A DNA stretch of 11,769 nt from Chlamydia trachomatis (GCA_945870925.1 CAMBTZ010000039.1:1-11769); one strand, 5' to 3'. Positions 1 to 7,695 are shown, numbered from the stretch's first letter. Numbers and translations are program-made. Notes: generated by a model not told the origin, from the sequence alone.

Positions 1-281
1 GAAAATCGTAGTTTGCGAGTCCGTAGGATCGCCAGAGGTGAGGCTGTATTGTATACGCGAATCCCGAAGCAAAATGCGATTTGTCAAAGTCAGAATCGAC
101 CAAATTAATTAGTGAAAACAATATTGTTATCAATCTTATGAGGAATTACTTAAACCCGATACTCAGGTTCTTAGCGTCCACAGAAAGGTTGCAATATTAG
201 ATGACTGCAAAGAATAAACTGTATCTGATAGATGCACCTATCAAAGCAAATTTAAAGGACTATAATCTGAAGTCAAATGAG
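1..281. other. Left-end region without a convincing gene
   Basis: No supported gene. The first 100 bases are about 47% G+C by hand count, clearly above the surrounding DNA, and are open in two plus frames and one minus frame, so no frame can be chosen. Between 113 and 305 two short plus-strand open stretches have protein-like composition but lie in different frames: codons from 116 contain YEELLKPDTQ, and codons from the ATG at 201 contain KLYLIDAPIK and end at 305 inside the neighbouring gene. They could be remains of a broken gene, but this is weak. A perfect 12-bp palindrome, AACAATATTGTT, lies at 117-128. Confidence 0.4.
226..243 (-). terminator. Possible weak terminator hairpin after the glycosyltransferase gene
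   Basis: On the minus strand TGATAG, a 6-base loop and CTATCA form a 6-bp stem about 40 bases beyond the stop codon of the minus-strand gene, followed by a moderately U-rich stretch (GATACAGTTTATTCTTT). The stem is short and not GC-rich, so termination here is only a suggestion. Confidence 0.25.
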
Positions 282-2078
282 TTAATCTATTATTTCATCT
301 ATTAGATCTGATATGGATAAGATTTTTGCTGCAGGATCGGCACGAAGTCTTGAAGTCTCTTCAAATGCGTGTAACAGGGTCTTTTCGAACTCAAATATAC
401 TGTCCCATCGAATGTCAACGACTGCGCCTCTGCCTTGCTTTTTTAAATAGATCATGTTTGCAATCTCCCATTCATACATAGCAAATCCGATAAAAAAGAG
501 ATTGGATGCCTCAACCTGTGAAGTTACAGCGCCCCCGGGCTTTCCTATGAGGCAGTCTGCAATTAAGAATAAATCAGCCATATCTTTTGTAGAAATTTTT
601 GGAAGGGTTATTAGACTTGAGTTTTCTACACCACTTAAAAATTCATACAATTCACGGCTCTCACCGCAAACTACTATTATTTTATACGTTGGAATAATTT
701 CTGAAAGAGCACATTTCAAAAGTTCGTTATAAGCTGAGATTACAATTTCCTTATCTGGGCTACTTCCAAAGGTAACAAGAATAACTTTCTCATCTTTTAA
801 AAGATCATATTTTTCTCTTATTTCAGCAGTTTGTTCTATTGAGAGTGATCTAAAAAATAGTTCGTCCGCAGAATTTCCAATTAATTTAATTTTATCTAAG
901 GAAATACCATATGTATTTCCTAATATTGGTTCTTTATGCCCATATCGTTTATCTGTATTCTGAACTAATATATCTAATGATTGTGAGTAAATATTCAGAT
1001 CACATGATAATAAATTTTTTATTCGAGCGCTAATATAATAATCGGGCAGCACTACATTAAGTGGGAGTCCCAGCAATTGACTGTATTTTAGATGATCATC
1101 AACTCTATGGTGACATGAAGAAAAAATATGTGCTGGAGCAAACTCCTTTATTCGCATTGCATTATATTGCCATATCGAACCTGGAAAAAATTTTGATATA
1201 TGTGCTTCAACCCCTTGTAAGACTCTAGAAGCCAAGAGATCTTCCCCTCCTATTAGTAAGCGATTCCGGACTGCTTCACAGTCAATTGGCTCCCCCTTAT
1301 AGCTTATCCCACAATTTTTTAATGGATCAATAACATGCCTATCCGTATAAAGGATGAGAACCTCAAACCCTTTTTTACAAAATTCTTTTTCAAGCGATCT
1401 AGCAACAGATTCATGTCCACCCTTAATTTTTGTTGTTAAAATAGCAATTCGATTAATTTTTAAATCTATAGATCTATTTATTTGCTTATATTGAGTAGAA
1501 AATTGTGTTATCTTTTCTCTATAAGGATTTATATATTGATGGTCATAAGTTTCAATTTCCAATTGCCATGTTTCAAATGGTGCGCCAATTAAAAAGGGTT
1601 TTTTTACAAAAATTTCAGGTAAAAATCGATTGTAAAATGAACTAATTAATTCATTCACATGCACAAATTCTAATTCAAAAATTTCGCTGTACAAAGCATG
1701 TATTCTCTCACCATCTTGAATTCCAAATGTATGTGTAAAATTAGAAACTCTAGATTCTATATTATCTAATGATATTATTGAGCCATCGCAAAAACTAAGA
1801 GAGCCTCCTGTCGAAGAAAAATCAAGACTTAGAGATAAACAGCACTCATATTTATTGTATATTAGGCTAATTCTAGGAGGTGCAAGTGTACCAAAATAAA
1901 TTGTTTCACCTACAATTTTGTTAATAATAGCAACATGGTCTTTAAGCTTATGAGAATCTGAAAATTCATGATCACAATGCCATGTCTGATCTGGAAAAAC
2001 CTGAATTAACCCCACAAGCGGATCTTGAACTTGAATTATTTCCTGCCTTGGTAAGGTGGTTTTTAAAGGCTCTGACAT
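282..2078 (-). CDS. GT-B fold glycosyltransferase, MurG/MGDG-synthase-like, with extra N-terminal region
   Basis: Predicted 598-residue sugar transferase that uses a nucleotide-sugar donor. Residues 210-233 begin the acceptor-side Rossmann domain (IAILTTKIKGGHESVARSLE), where KGGH matches the glycine-rich N-terminal loop of the MurG/MGDG-synthase/UgtP families. Residues 431-441 (VILVTFGSSPD) start the donor-side domain, and 512-524 (GKPGGAVTSQVEA) match the KPGG...E donor-binding motif typical of diacylglycerol glycosyltransferases. Residues 1-205 belong to neither domain and were not recognised. No signal peptide or clear transmembrane helix is visible. The ATG at 2078 is preferred over an in-frame TTG at 2090 because GGGAG lies 5 bases upstream. 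The gene is monocistronic. The acceptor could be a lipid or another molecule and cannot be read from the sequence; the family fold is fairly certain. Confidence 0.8.
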   Translation of the reverse strand: MSEPLKTTLPRQEIIQVQDPLVGLIQVFPDQTWHCDHEFSDSHKLKDHVAIINKIVGETIYFGTLAPPRISLIYNKYECCLSLSLDFSSTGGSLSFCDGSIISLDNIESRVSNFTHTFGIQDGERIHALYSEIFELEFVHVNELISSFYNRFLPEIFVKKPFLIGAPFETWQLEIETYDHQYINPYREKITQFSTQYKQINRSIDLKINRIAILTTKIKGGHESVARSLEKEFCKKGFEVLILYTDRHVIDPLKNCGISYKGEPIDCEAVRNRLLIGGEDLLASRVLQGVEAHISKFFPGSIWQYNAMRIKEFAPAHIFSSCHHRVDDHLKYSQLLGLPLNVVLPDYYISARIKNLLSCDLNIYSQSLDILVQNTDKRYGHKEPILGNTYGISLDKIKLIGNSADELFFRSLSIEQTAEIREKYDLLKDEKVILVTFGSSPDKEIVISAYNELLKCALSEIIPTYKIIVVCGESRELYEFLSGVENSSLITLPKISTKDMADLFLIADCLIGKPGGAVTSQVEASNLFFIGFAMYEWEIANMIYLKKQGRGAVVDIRWDSIFEFEKTLLHAFEETSRLRADPAAKILSISDLIDEIID

Positions 2079-2083
2079 AGAAA

Positions 2084-2088
2084 CTCCC
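2084..2088 (-). promoter_or_regulatory. Ribosome binding site fixing the start at 2078
   Basis: GGGAG on the minus strand, 5 bases before the ATG at 2078. It overlaps the upstream TTG alternative (2090-2088), so it supports the ATG start. Confidence 0.65.
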
Positions 2089-2102
2089 AAAATTTAGAAA
2101 CA

Positions 2103-2131
2103 ATTATAAAACACGTAATTTTTATACCATA
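2103..2131 (-). promoter_or_regulatory. Candidate promoter of the glycosyltransferase gene
   Basis: A perfect minus-strand TATAAT lies at 2108-2103. Transcription would start near 2096, leaving a short leader that contains the GGGAG site. The -35 position (TATGGT at 2131-2126, 17-base spacer, or TTATGG one base further) matches the consensus poorly. The assignment rests on the -10 and on position, in DNA that is very AT-rich anyway. Confidence 0.4.
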
Positions 2132-2159
2132 ATTACTATATATTATTAAAGCTATATAT

Positions 2160-2318
2160 ATGCGTTTATTAGAAACACCTCATTTTAAAAATAAACAAAG
2201 TTTTAAATCCTTAATAAAGCGTAAGCTACTGATGCTATTGATTTTTTTACTCTATTTTTATAACCAACAAGACAACAAAAATTATGAGTCTGTCAGCAGT
2301 CAGACTGGAATTTTATAG
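2160..2318 (+). CDS. Doubtful small ORF with one hydrophobic segment
   Basis: An ATG-initiated frame of 52 residues, basic near the start and hydrophobic at about residues 23-35 (LLMLLIFLLYFY), like a small membrane peptide. There is no recognisable ribosome binding site: the bases before the ATG are only A and T apart from one GC. Its TAG stop is created at the junction where the TATA repeat meets the first G of the neighbouring inverted-repeat element, so before that insertion the frame would have run on. Most likely a chance ORF, listed because the stretch 2091-2317 holds nothing better. Confidence 0.15.
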   Translation: MRLLETPHFKNKQSFKSLIKRKLLMLLIFLLYFYNQQDNKNYESVSSQTGIL

Positions 2319-2479
2319 TAATTTGATTTTCAATTAAGACTGGTGGCAAAAAGAGCGCTTTAGATAATTGCAAACGAAAGTGGTGCCGAAGCAGGACTCT
2401 GTTATTACAGATCCGATGCAGACATGTAATAAGATCAAGATGCTCTTGAAGCCATGGTCTTAATTCAAAATCAAATGAC
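2318..2479. mobile_element. MITE-like inverted-repeat element flanked by TATA
   Basis: The ends 2318-2340 and 2457-2479 are inverted repeats matching at 21 of 23 positions (left end begins GTAATTTGATTTTC). The arms continue imperfectly inward (TGGC and AAGAGC matches, to about 2361 and 2437). TATA lies directly outside both ends (2314-2317 and 2480-2483), as expected for a target duplication of the TA type; TATA is its own reverse complement and common in AT-rich DNA, so this part is weaker. The interior is about 44% G+C against about 19% in 2101-2220, and holds a hairpin with a perfect 8-bp stem (TTATTACA 2402-2409 with TGTAATAA 2425-2432). No transposase is encoded, so it would be non-autonomous. 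TA duplication suggests an IS630/Tc1-type enzyme, an inference only. A minus frame across the interior stays open for about 60 codons without a start. Confidence 0.6.
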
Positions 2480-2697
2480 TATATCATTTGGTTAAAAACC
2501 CAAAGGGCTGTAGCTGCGCTAAGAGTGCCTGTAATTACTATGCAGCTAACGCAAAAATACAGTCTCTTTTTAGAGCAAAAATTCTTATTTATAGCAGTTT
2601 GAGCTATGTTGATAACTAGATCAGAATTTATTTCGGTGGATGCACTTTCAATCTCATCCGGATTAAAATCAGTCATTGTAGGGGCCCTTACTCTCAT
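2479..2697 (-). CDS. Small membrane protein with C-terminal transmembrane helix
   Basis: A 72-residue protein of no recognised family. Residues 1-40 are polar and rather acidic (DFNPDEIESASTEINSD), then KK precedes a hydrophobic helix at about residues 48-69 (FCVSCIVITGTLSAATALWVF), so it is probably tail-anchored with the N-terminus in the cytoplasm. The reading frame is supported by a strong AGGAG 8 bases before the ATG; an alternative ATG at codon 8 lacks so good a site. The gene is divergent from recB with 54 bp between the starts. Its TAG stop lies exactly on the right junction of the 2318-2479 element (TA from the flanking repeat, G from the element end). Removing the element would give ATG ATA TAA, so the protein would be unchanged. 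Confidence 0.55.
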   Translation of the reverse strand: MRVRAPTMTDFNPDEIESASTEINSDLVINIAQTAINKNFCSKKRLYFCVSCIVITGTLSAATALWVFNQMI

Positions 2698-2705
2698 TGT
2701 CTATT

Positions 2706-2710
2706 CTCCT
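2706..2710 (-). promoter_or_regulatory. Strong ribosome binding site of the small membrane protein
   Basis: Minus-strand TTAGGAG with an 8-base spacer to the ATG at 2697. It is the main evidence that this short frame is a real gene. Confidence 0.6.
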
Positions 2711-2732
2711 AATAAAAAATTCGGCGCTATTC

Positions 2733-2738
2733 TATAAT
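2733..2738 (+). promoter_or_regulatory. Possible -10 element in the recB divergent spacer
   Basis: TATAAT on the plus strand, 13 bases before the recB ATG. No fitting -35 box is visible, and a start 6-7 bases downstream would fall inside the recB ribosome binding site (AGGGG, 2742-2746), so the real start may lie further upstream. The minus strand of the same region offers TAGAAT (2734-2729) as a -10 for the small membrane gene. Both promoters must be packed into about 54 bp or reach into coding DNA. Confidence 0.25.
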
Positions 2739-2751
2739 AACAGGGGTATAT

Positions 2752-5703
2752 ATGAAAGAATTTGATTGTTTAGCGTTAGAAACTGAGCTTAAAGGGAAAT
2801 TGTTTGTTGAAGCGTCAGCTGGGACTGGCAAAACATTTGCTATTGAGCATGTAGTTGCAAGGCTAATTTTGCAAGGGTTTCCAATTGATAAAATTTTGAT
2901 CACCACATTTACAAATGCGGGTGCTCGGGATTTAAAACTTAGAATTTATCAAAACTTGCAGAATCTTCTTGAGACTGATTCCCCGCCCCCTTATTTAGCT
3001 GGGTTTGAAATTGAGAGTGCAAGAGACTCAGTCAAAAAAGCATTGAAAATGATTGATGAAGCTCAAATTTTTACAATTCATTCATTTTGCCATAGGATGC
3101 TATCTGAATTTTTATTTGAAGCAAACATAGATGCAAGTCTCATTGATCCTGAAAAGGGGCTTGGAAAAGAGATGATGGAAGTGGCAGCTCTTGATGTCTT
3201 AAGGACAATTATTGATTCTGATGAGTTTAGCCCTGCTCAACTTGCTAAATTAATGGCGCCATTCAAAAGGGAGACTAAAAATTTTGTAAAAAAGGTTGTG
3301 GCATTTATTTCTTCAAATCCGGATCTGCCTGAATACAAAAATTATAAATCTCTAAAAGAGAAGTTTACAGACTTTACATATGATGCCTATGAAGAACTTT
3401 TAGCAATCGCCCCCTTCTATAATAAAACATCAACTAGATCAGGCGAGCTTCATTTCTTTGTCAAAGAGCAAATTCAAGCATTATCAAGCAGTGATTTTGA
3501 CACATTAATTCTCTCTTCCCCATCTATATTTACCCTTTTTCAAGAAGAGAATCGGAAAAAAAGTTCTACTGTAGAAGATCACCCTCTTATACTAAAACTT
3601 GCCCCTATTATTGAAGAAGCAAGTGATCCTTTTATTCTATTTTGCAGAGTAGCAAAAAAAGTGCAAAGGCTTCTTGAATCAAGAAATGAAGGGCCAAACA
3701 TTCTTCTAGAAACAATGTGTAAAGCTCTTTTACATTCATCTTTTAAGAAGAAAGTTTCCGAAAAATTTCAAGCTGTGATCATTGATGAATTTCAAGATAC
3801 AGACCCTATACAATGGAGCATTTTTTCATCTCTTTCTCCTGAGCTTCTACTTGTTGTTGGTGATCCAAAACAGTCAATTTATGCATTTAGAGGGGCTGAC
3901 TTACAAACTTTTCTTAAAGCAAAAAAAGAATTTCCATTTATCTATAAACTCTCTTCAAATTACCGTAGCGACCCTACGCTGATTGACTCATTAAATAGAC
4001 TTTTCGAGATACCGGCCCTCTTTACATTATCTGAAAAGGGATTAGATTTTTCCTATGAAAAAATTATTCCAAAAAAGAAGCCTACTTGTAAATTACAAGA
4101 AGAATCCTTCCAATTTGTCCTTGCTAATTCTGAAGAGGAGGATCTCTCTTTCTCTTATATTGCTCATGAAATTAACAGGCTAAAAGGAGATTTTTCATTT
4201 GCTATTTTAGTAAAAGATCGGTTCGAAGCATTTCGTCTTACGGCCTATTTACAGAATTTAGGCTTATCTGTTCTAACAACAGCAACAGCTAATATTACAG
4301 AAGGAAATTCGTTTAAATTTCTCTATTTAGCATCAAAAATTGTTAAGTCCCCCAAAAATATGAGTCTTGCAAAGGAGCTTCTAGCTCACCCCTTCATTGG
4401 TTGCCCTTTAGATAAATTAGGAATGATCTCTGAATCTGATGTTTTAACCCCTTTTATCGACCTTCCTCAAATTCTTTGTGAAGAAGGTTTAGCCTCATTC
4501 CTAACACATTTGCTAAAACTAACAAATGTTGAATCTAGAGAAGATTATGCAGACCTAATGCAAATAACAAGCCTTATCCTTGAATCAAATCCTGAGTCTC
4601 TACACAAATATTTAGAAAAACTCTCACTTCTTGAACCCGATGATCATCCTTATCTGAAAAGAAAACCTCTTATTGATAAAAGCAACATCCACATCATGAC
4701 TTCACACATGAGTAAGGGCCTTGAATTTGATATTGTTTTTGCACTAGGAACTTCTATTCGACAAAAACCTGCCCCACTTAAAGAGCCTCTGGAACAGGAT
4801 CTTGAAAAGCTTCGGCTTTTTTATGTTGCAGCAACAAGAGCAAAAGAAAAACTCTACCTCTTTGTAAAATTTACAAAAGAAGAGCTTTCTAAAACATCAC
4901 GAGCTCCAATAGAGCTTTTATTGGCAAAACTTCACGCTCCACTTGCCCCTTATAGCGGACTTCCTAACCCCTCTTTAGAAGAAATTAAAACCACACTTAC
5001 ATTGCACAAATTTTTCTTTATAGAAATTGACACACCTTTTCTTGTACAAAAAAAATTGCAACAAACTATAACTCTAGAACCCGCTTCAATTCTCCTTCCT
5101 GAATTTCCCCTTCCTAGAAAATTCTCATCATTTACTTCACTTACTTCAAATCATAAAACCTCTACTGTCCCCAAAGAGAGCGATATCCCGCCAGGACCTG
5201 TGACAGGAAATCTCCTCCATCTTCTCTTAGAAAAACTGATTGAAGATGGCTCCTATTATGATTGGAAAGAAGAAAAAATTAGAAACCTAATCTCTCAAGT
5301 ATTGTACAGAACTCATCTAGAAAATTATAAAAATAGTGTTTACGACATTTTATATGCAGCCTTTCACACAAACCTCTCCACTTTTTGTTTAAAAGATGTA
5401 CCTCCTGATTGCATGCTTCAAGAACATACATTCTGCTACGCTCTTTCTGACCGCTCTTACATGAACGGCATTATTGATTTAGTCTTTTTATATAAAAACC
5501 ACTATTACATTCTTGATTGGAAAATGAATCTTCTTAGCTCATATGATTCAGTAAGTATAAATCAAGCAATGAGTGAACACTCCTATTTTATCCAAGCTCA
5601 AATCTACAAAGAGGCTGCAATACGTTCTTTAAAAGATTACCCATTTGGAAATACCTTCTATTTTTTTCTTCGAGGCAAACAAAATGGAGTAATTAGATTA
5701 TGA
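2752..5703 (+). CDS. recB: Exodeoxyribonuclease V beta subunit, RecB helicase-nuclease
   Basis: RecB subunit of the RecBCD enzyme, a 3'-5' SF1 helicase and nuclease that processes double-strand breaks for RecA. 983 residues against about 1180 in E. coli, in keeping with the shorter chlamydial form. Helicase motifs in order: Walker A ASAGTGKT (21-28), motif Ia TTFTNAGARDL (51-61), Walker B VIIDEFQDTDP (342-352), motif III VVGDPKQSIYAFRGAD (368-383), motif IV NYRSD (403-407), motif V SHMSKGLEFD (651-660), motif VI LFYVAATRAKEKL (689-701). The C-terminal PD-(D/E)XK nuclease is intact: H823 (GNLLH), D909 (GIIDL), D922 and K924 (LDWK), QAQIY at 948-952; D909, D922 and K924 have the same spacing as E. 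coli D1067, D1080 and K1082. AGGGG lies 5 bases before the ATG. The stop overlaps the recD start. recC is not adjacent. Confidence 0.95.
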   Translation: MKEFDCLALETELKGKLFVEASAGTGKTFAIEHVVARLILQGFPIDKILITTFTNAGARDLKLRIYQNLQNLLETDSPPPYLAGFEIESARDSVKKALKMIDEAQIFTIHSFCHRMLSEFLFEANIDASLIDPEKGLGKEMMEVAALDVLRTIIDSDEFSPAQLAKLMAPFKRETKNFVKKVVAFISSNPDLPEYKNYKSLKEKFTDFTYDAYEELLAIAPFYNKTSTRSGELHFFVKEQIQALSSSDFDTLILSSPSIFTLFQEENRKKSSTVEDHPLILKLAPIIEEASDPFILFCRVAKKVQRLLESRNEGPNILLETMCKALLHSSFKKKVSEKFQAVIIDEFQDTDPIQWSIFSSLSPELLLVVGDPKQSIYAFRGADLQTFLKAKKEFPFIYKLSSNYRSDPTLIDSLNRLFEIPALFTLSEKGLDFSYEKIIPKKKPTCKLQEESFQFVLANSEEEDLSFSYIAHEINRLKGDFSFAILVKDRFEAFRLTAYLQNLGLSVLTTATANITEGNSFKFLYLASKIVKSPKNMSLAKELLAHPFIGCPLDKLGMISESDVLTPFIDLPQILCEEGLASFLTHLLKLTNVESREDYADLMQITSLILESNPESLHKYLEKLSLLEPDDHPYLKRKPLIDKSNIHIMTSHMSKGLEFDIVFALGTSIRQKPAPLKEPLEQDLEKLRLFYVAATRAKEKLYLFVKFTKEELSKTSRAPIELLLAKLHAPLAPYSGLPNPSLEEIKTTLTLHKFFFIEIDTPFLVQKKLQQTITLEPASILLPEFPLPRKFSSFTSLTSNHKTSTVPKESDIPPGPVTGNLLHLLLEKLIEDGSYYDWKEEKIRNLISQVLYRTHLENYKNSVYDILYAAFHTNLSTFCLKDVPPDCMLQEHTFCYALSDRSYMNGIIDLVFLYKNHYYILDWKMNLLSSYDSVSINQAMSEHSYFIQAQIYKEAAIRSLKDYPFGNTFYFFLRGKQNGVIRL

Positions 5704-7058
5704 TTGATGTAGCCTTTGCAAGAGCTTTATTGAAGGAGAATAAAGATACTGAATTACACGAATTTCTTGCGCTTCTAATGAAAAAAACAAGAGAGGGTCA
5801 TCTTTGCGTACATAATCAAGAGATTCGGGAAAAAATAGCCTATCTTGCACATGGGGATAGAAGCCCGATCGCGTGTTATAATGATTATTACTACTTAAGG
5901 AGAAATTTTGATCTAGAATCAAGTATATTGTCCGAACTGAAGAGATTGCTCCACGCAAAACAAAAATTAACTTTTATTCCTATGACAAAATTTCCACTAT
6001 ATGCCGCTCAAAAAGAGGCTCTATCTAAAGCTTTTGAAAATAGACTTCTTTTAATTTCAGGCGGGCCGGGCTCCGGAAAAACATACATCGCAAATGCTCT
6101 GATTGATTCACTTTTAACTTATAAACCTGATGCTACTATTCTCTTCACAGCGCCAACAGGTAAAGCTGCTTTCCGAATTAGGCATCCAAAAATCAGACAA
6201 GGAACTATACATAATTTACTCGGATTAAGAGAAAAAATGCCTGATAATTTTGAGGCAAAACCTCTTATTTACGATTTTATCATAGTAGATGAATGTTCTA
6301 TGATCGATGCAAAACTTTTTTCTACCCTTCTTTCATCTATTCCATCAGGCACGCAACTAGTCTTAATGGGCGACCCCGATCAATTACCACCTGTAGAAGC
6401 AGGCTTTGTCTTTCCTGAATTTTTTTCCATAGCAGATCTACCTCAAATTATTCTCGATCAATCAATGCGAAGCGATCGCAAAGGAATTTTAAAACTCGCA
6501 AAACATATCAAAGAGAATCAAATCGATGCCGTTTTCTCACATTTAAGCGATCCTGCCTATCCAGATACTAAACTTGTCTCCATTCCTAAACAACCCCCCA
6601 TTCCACTTGATAATGGAGTTACCCTTCTAACTCCCTTCAGAAAGGGATATCTAGGCTCTAGCTTTTGTAACGATTATATCGAATCTAATAAAAAGGCCAC
6701 TCTTAAAACCCCTATTATTATTACAAAAAATGATTATAAATTTAACCTGATGAATGGTGACATTGGAATTAAAGAAGGAACATTTGGTCTTTTTCCCCAA
6801 AAAATTTCGCTTCCACTTCTTGCCGAGTACGATCTTGCGTGGGCCATCTCAATTCATAAAAGTCAAGGTAGCGAATTTGAACATGTAATTGTACTCCTGC
6901 CACCAGGCTCTGAAATTTTTGGTAAAGAACTAATCTACACCGCTGTTACAAGAGCCAAACATAGCGTTACCATTGCATCAAGCCCCGAAACTCTTAAGAG
7001 CATTCTTAACCAAACCTCGCATCCCACCTCAAATCTTGGTTTGCGATGGAACTCATAA
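5700..7058 (+). CDS. recD: Exodeoxyribonuclease V alpha subunit, RecD helicase
   Basis: RecD, the 5'-3' SF1B helicase subunit of RecBCD. Motifs: Walker A SGGPGSGKT (120-128), Walker B VDECSMID (196-203), MGDPDQLPPV (223-232), the QSMRS arginine motif with R257, LTPFRKG (310-316), the C-terminal UvrD-like IHKSQGSEF (385-393) and TAVTRAK (414-420). At 452 residues it is about 150 shorter than E. coli RecD; the missing length appears to be spread over the N-terminal region and inter-motif segments, since all motifs are present. The RecD2 type would have a longer N-terminal extension, so this is the RecBCD partner rather than RecD2. The ATG overlaps the recB stop as ATGA, which implies translational coupling and supports subunits made together. 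It is the last gene before an 83-bp gap with a hairpin. Confidence 0.93.
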   Translation: MIDVAFARALLKENKDTELHEFLALLMKKTREGHLCVHNQEIREKIAYLAHGDRSPIACYNDYYYLRRNFDLESSILSELKRLLHAKQKLTFIPMTKFPLYAAQKEALSKAFENRLLLISGGPGSGKTYIANALIDSLLTYKPDATILFTAPTGKAAFRIRHPKIRQGTIHNLLGLREKMPDNFEAKPLIYDFIIVDECSMIDAKLFSTLLSSIPSGTQLVLMGDPDQLPPVEAGFVFPEFFSIADLPQIILDQSMRSDRKGILKLAKHIKENQIDAVFSHLSDPAYPDTKLVSIPKQPPIPLDNGVTLLTPFRKGYLGSSFCNDYIESNKKATLKTPIIITKNDYKFNLMNGDIGIKEGTFGLFPQKISLPLLAEYDLAWAISIHKSQGSEFEHVIVLLPPGSEIFGKELIYTAVTRAKHSVTIASSPETLKSILNQTSHPTSNLGLRWNS

Positions 7059-7065
7059 AAGGTTC

Positions 7066-7101
7066 ATAAGAGGTGTTGTAAAAAAATACAAAAGCTCTTA
7101 T
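7066..7101 (+). terminator. Hairpin downstream of recD, possible weak terminator
   Basis: ATAAGAG (7066-7072) pairs with CTCTTAT (7095-7101), and inside it TTGTA (7076-7080) pairs with TACAA (7087-7091) around six A's, with a 3x3 internal loop between the stems. A T-rich stretch (TTATTTTTAA) follows about 6 bases later. It begins 7 bases after the recD stop. The stem is AT-rich, so termination would be partial. The region overlaps a candidate promoter for the next gene. Confidence 0.35.
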
Positions 7102-7104
7102 CAT
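7076..7104 (+). promoter_or_regulatory. Candidate promoter for the 173-residue orphan gene
   Basis: TTGTAA (7076-7081), a 17-base spacer and TATCAT (7099-7104) fit a vegetative sigma promoter, 4 of 6 and 5 of 6 matches to consensus. A start near 7111 would leave a leader of about 30 bases before the ATG at 7142. It lies within the hairpin after recD, so one of the two readings may be accidental. Confidence 0.4.
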
Positions 7105-7141
7105 ACTTATTTTTAAGCAGCTTAAACAACTTGGAAATAAG

Positions 7142-7663
7142 ATGGACCCAATCATAAATCACTACCTTGCCGAATTTATTGGAAAACACCCTGGGTCCTG
7201 CGGAATACTCATTAAAGAATCTATGGAAGATTTAAAGCTGCAAAAGACACACCTTATCGCAGGCACTTATTTTGTGTGCTCATCTACGATTAAATTACAT
7301 TGTGACGATCAAATCTCTATAGTTGGCCCTTTTGACAGCGAATCCATTTCAATTGCTGGAGGCAGTCTTCTTGCAGGAAAAATAATAGACCTGAAATCTC
7401 CTAAAATGGCTTTTGTTGGCACAAAAGAAGATCCGGTAACAATTATTGGATTAGATGCAATTTCAATCGACTCAACTGAAATCATGAAAATCAAGAATGT
7501 AGTAATTTATCTTCTTGAAGGAGCTTCTTTCTCTTTTATGTCTAAGGGGTTCTCTGAGTTTGAAAATGTACGTGTTATGAAAATGAGGTCTAGTGATGGT
7601 ACACTTGAGATAAGATCTCTATATGACTGGCCGACTTATGCCGATTTCTATTCTTCTTGCTAG
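7142..7663 (+). CDS. Orphan beta-rich protein of unknown function
   Basis: 173 residues, family not recognised. After an N-terminal helix-like stretch (residues 1-35) the protein is an almost continuous series of short beta-prone segments: HLIAGTYFV, SIVGPFDSESISIAGGSL, KMAFVGTKEDPVTIIGL, AISIDSTEIMKIKNVVIYLLEG. This periodicity recalls a small right-handed beta-solenoid, though no clean repeat can be aligned by eye. No signal peptide, no transmembrane segment and no catalytic motif; probably cytoplasmic or exported without a classical signal. A modest site (GGAA at 7133-7136) precedes the ATG. It is followed after 32 bp by the carbonic anhydrase gene on the same strand and is probably co-transcribed with it, but nothing in the sequence links the two functions. 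Confidence 0.65.
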   Translation: MDPIINHYLAEFIGKHPGSCGILIKESMEDLKLQKTHLIAGTYFVCSSTIKLHCDDQISIVGPFDSESISIAGGSLLAGKIIDLKSPKMAFVGTKEDPVTIIGLDAISIDSTEIMKIKNVVIYLLEGASFSFMSKGFSEFENVRVMKMRSSDGTLEIRSLYDWPTYADFYSSC

Positions 7664-7695
7664 CAATAAATTAGTCCATTCCTATTGTAAGAAAT

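Noticed and set aside
454..732. Plus-strand frame of 92 residues within the glycosyltransferase gene
   Set aside because: Opposite-strand shadow of a well-supported gene, with no ribosome binding site or family resemblance.
2078..2090. TTG start four codons upstream for the glycosyltransferase
   Set aside because: The GGGAG ribosome binding site overlaps this TTG and is correctly spaced for the ATG at 2078.
2287..2306. AGTCTG...CAGACT hairpin as a terminator
   Set aside because: A 6-bp stem with only a short T stretch after it, and no convincing gene upstream on the plus strand to terminate.
2469..2493. CAAATGA...TCATTTG hairpin as terminator of the small membrane gene
   Set aside because: The inverted repeat is real, but it spans the junction of the element and includes the stop codon, and no U-run follows; it is better explained as a side effect of the insertion.
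5698..5958. Minus-strand frame of 86 residues within the start of recD
   Set aside because: Shadow of recD, whose start is fixed by the ATGA overlap with recB.
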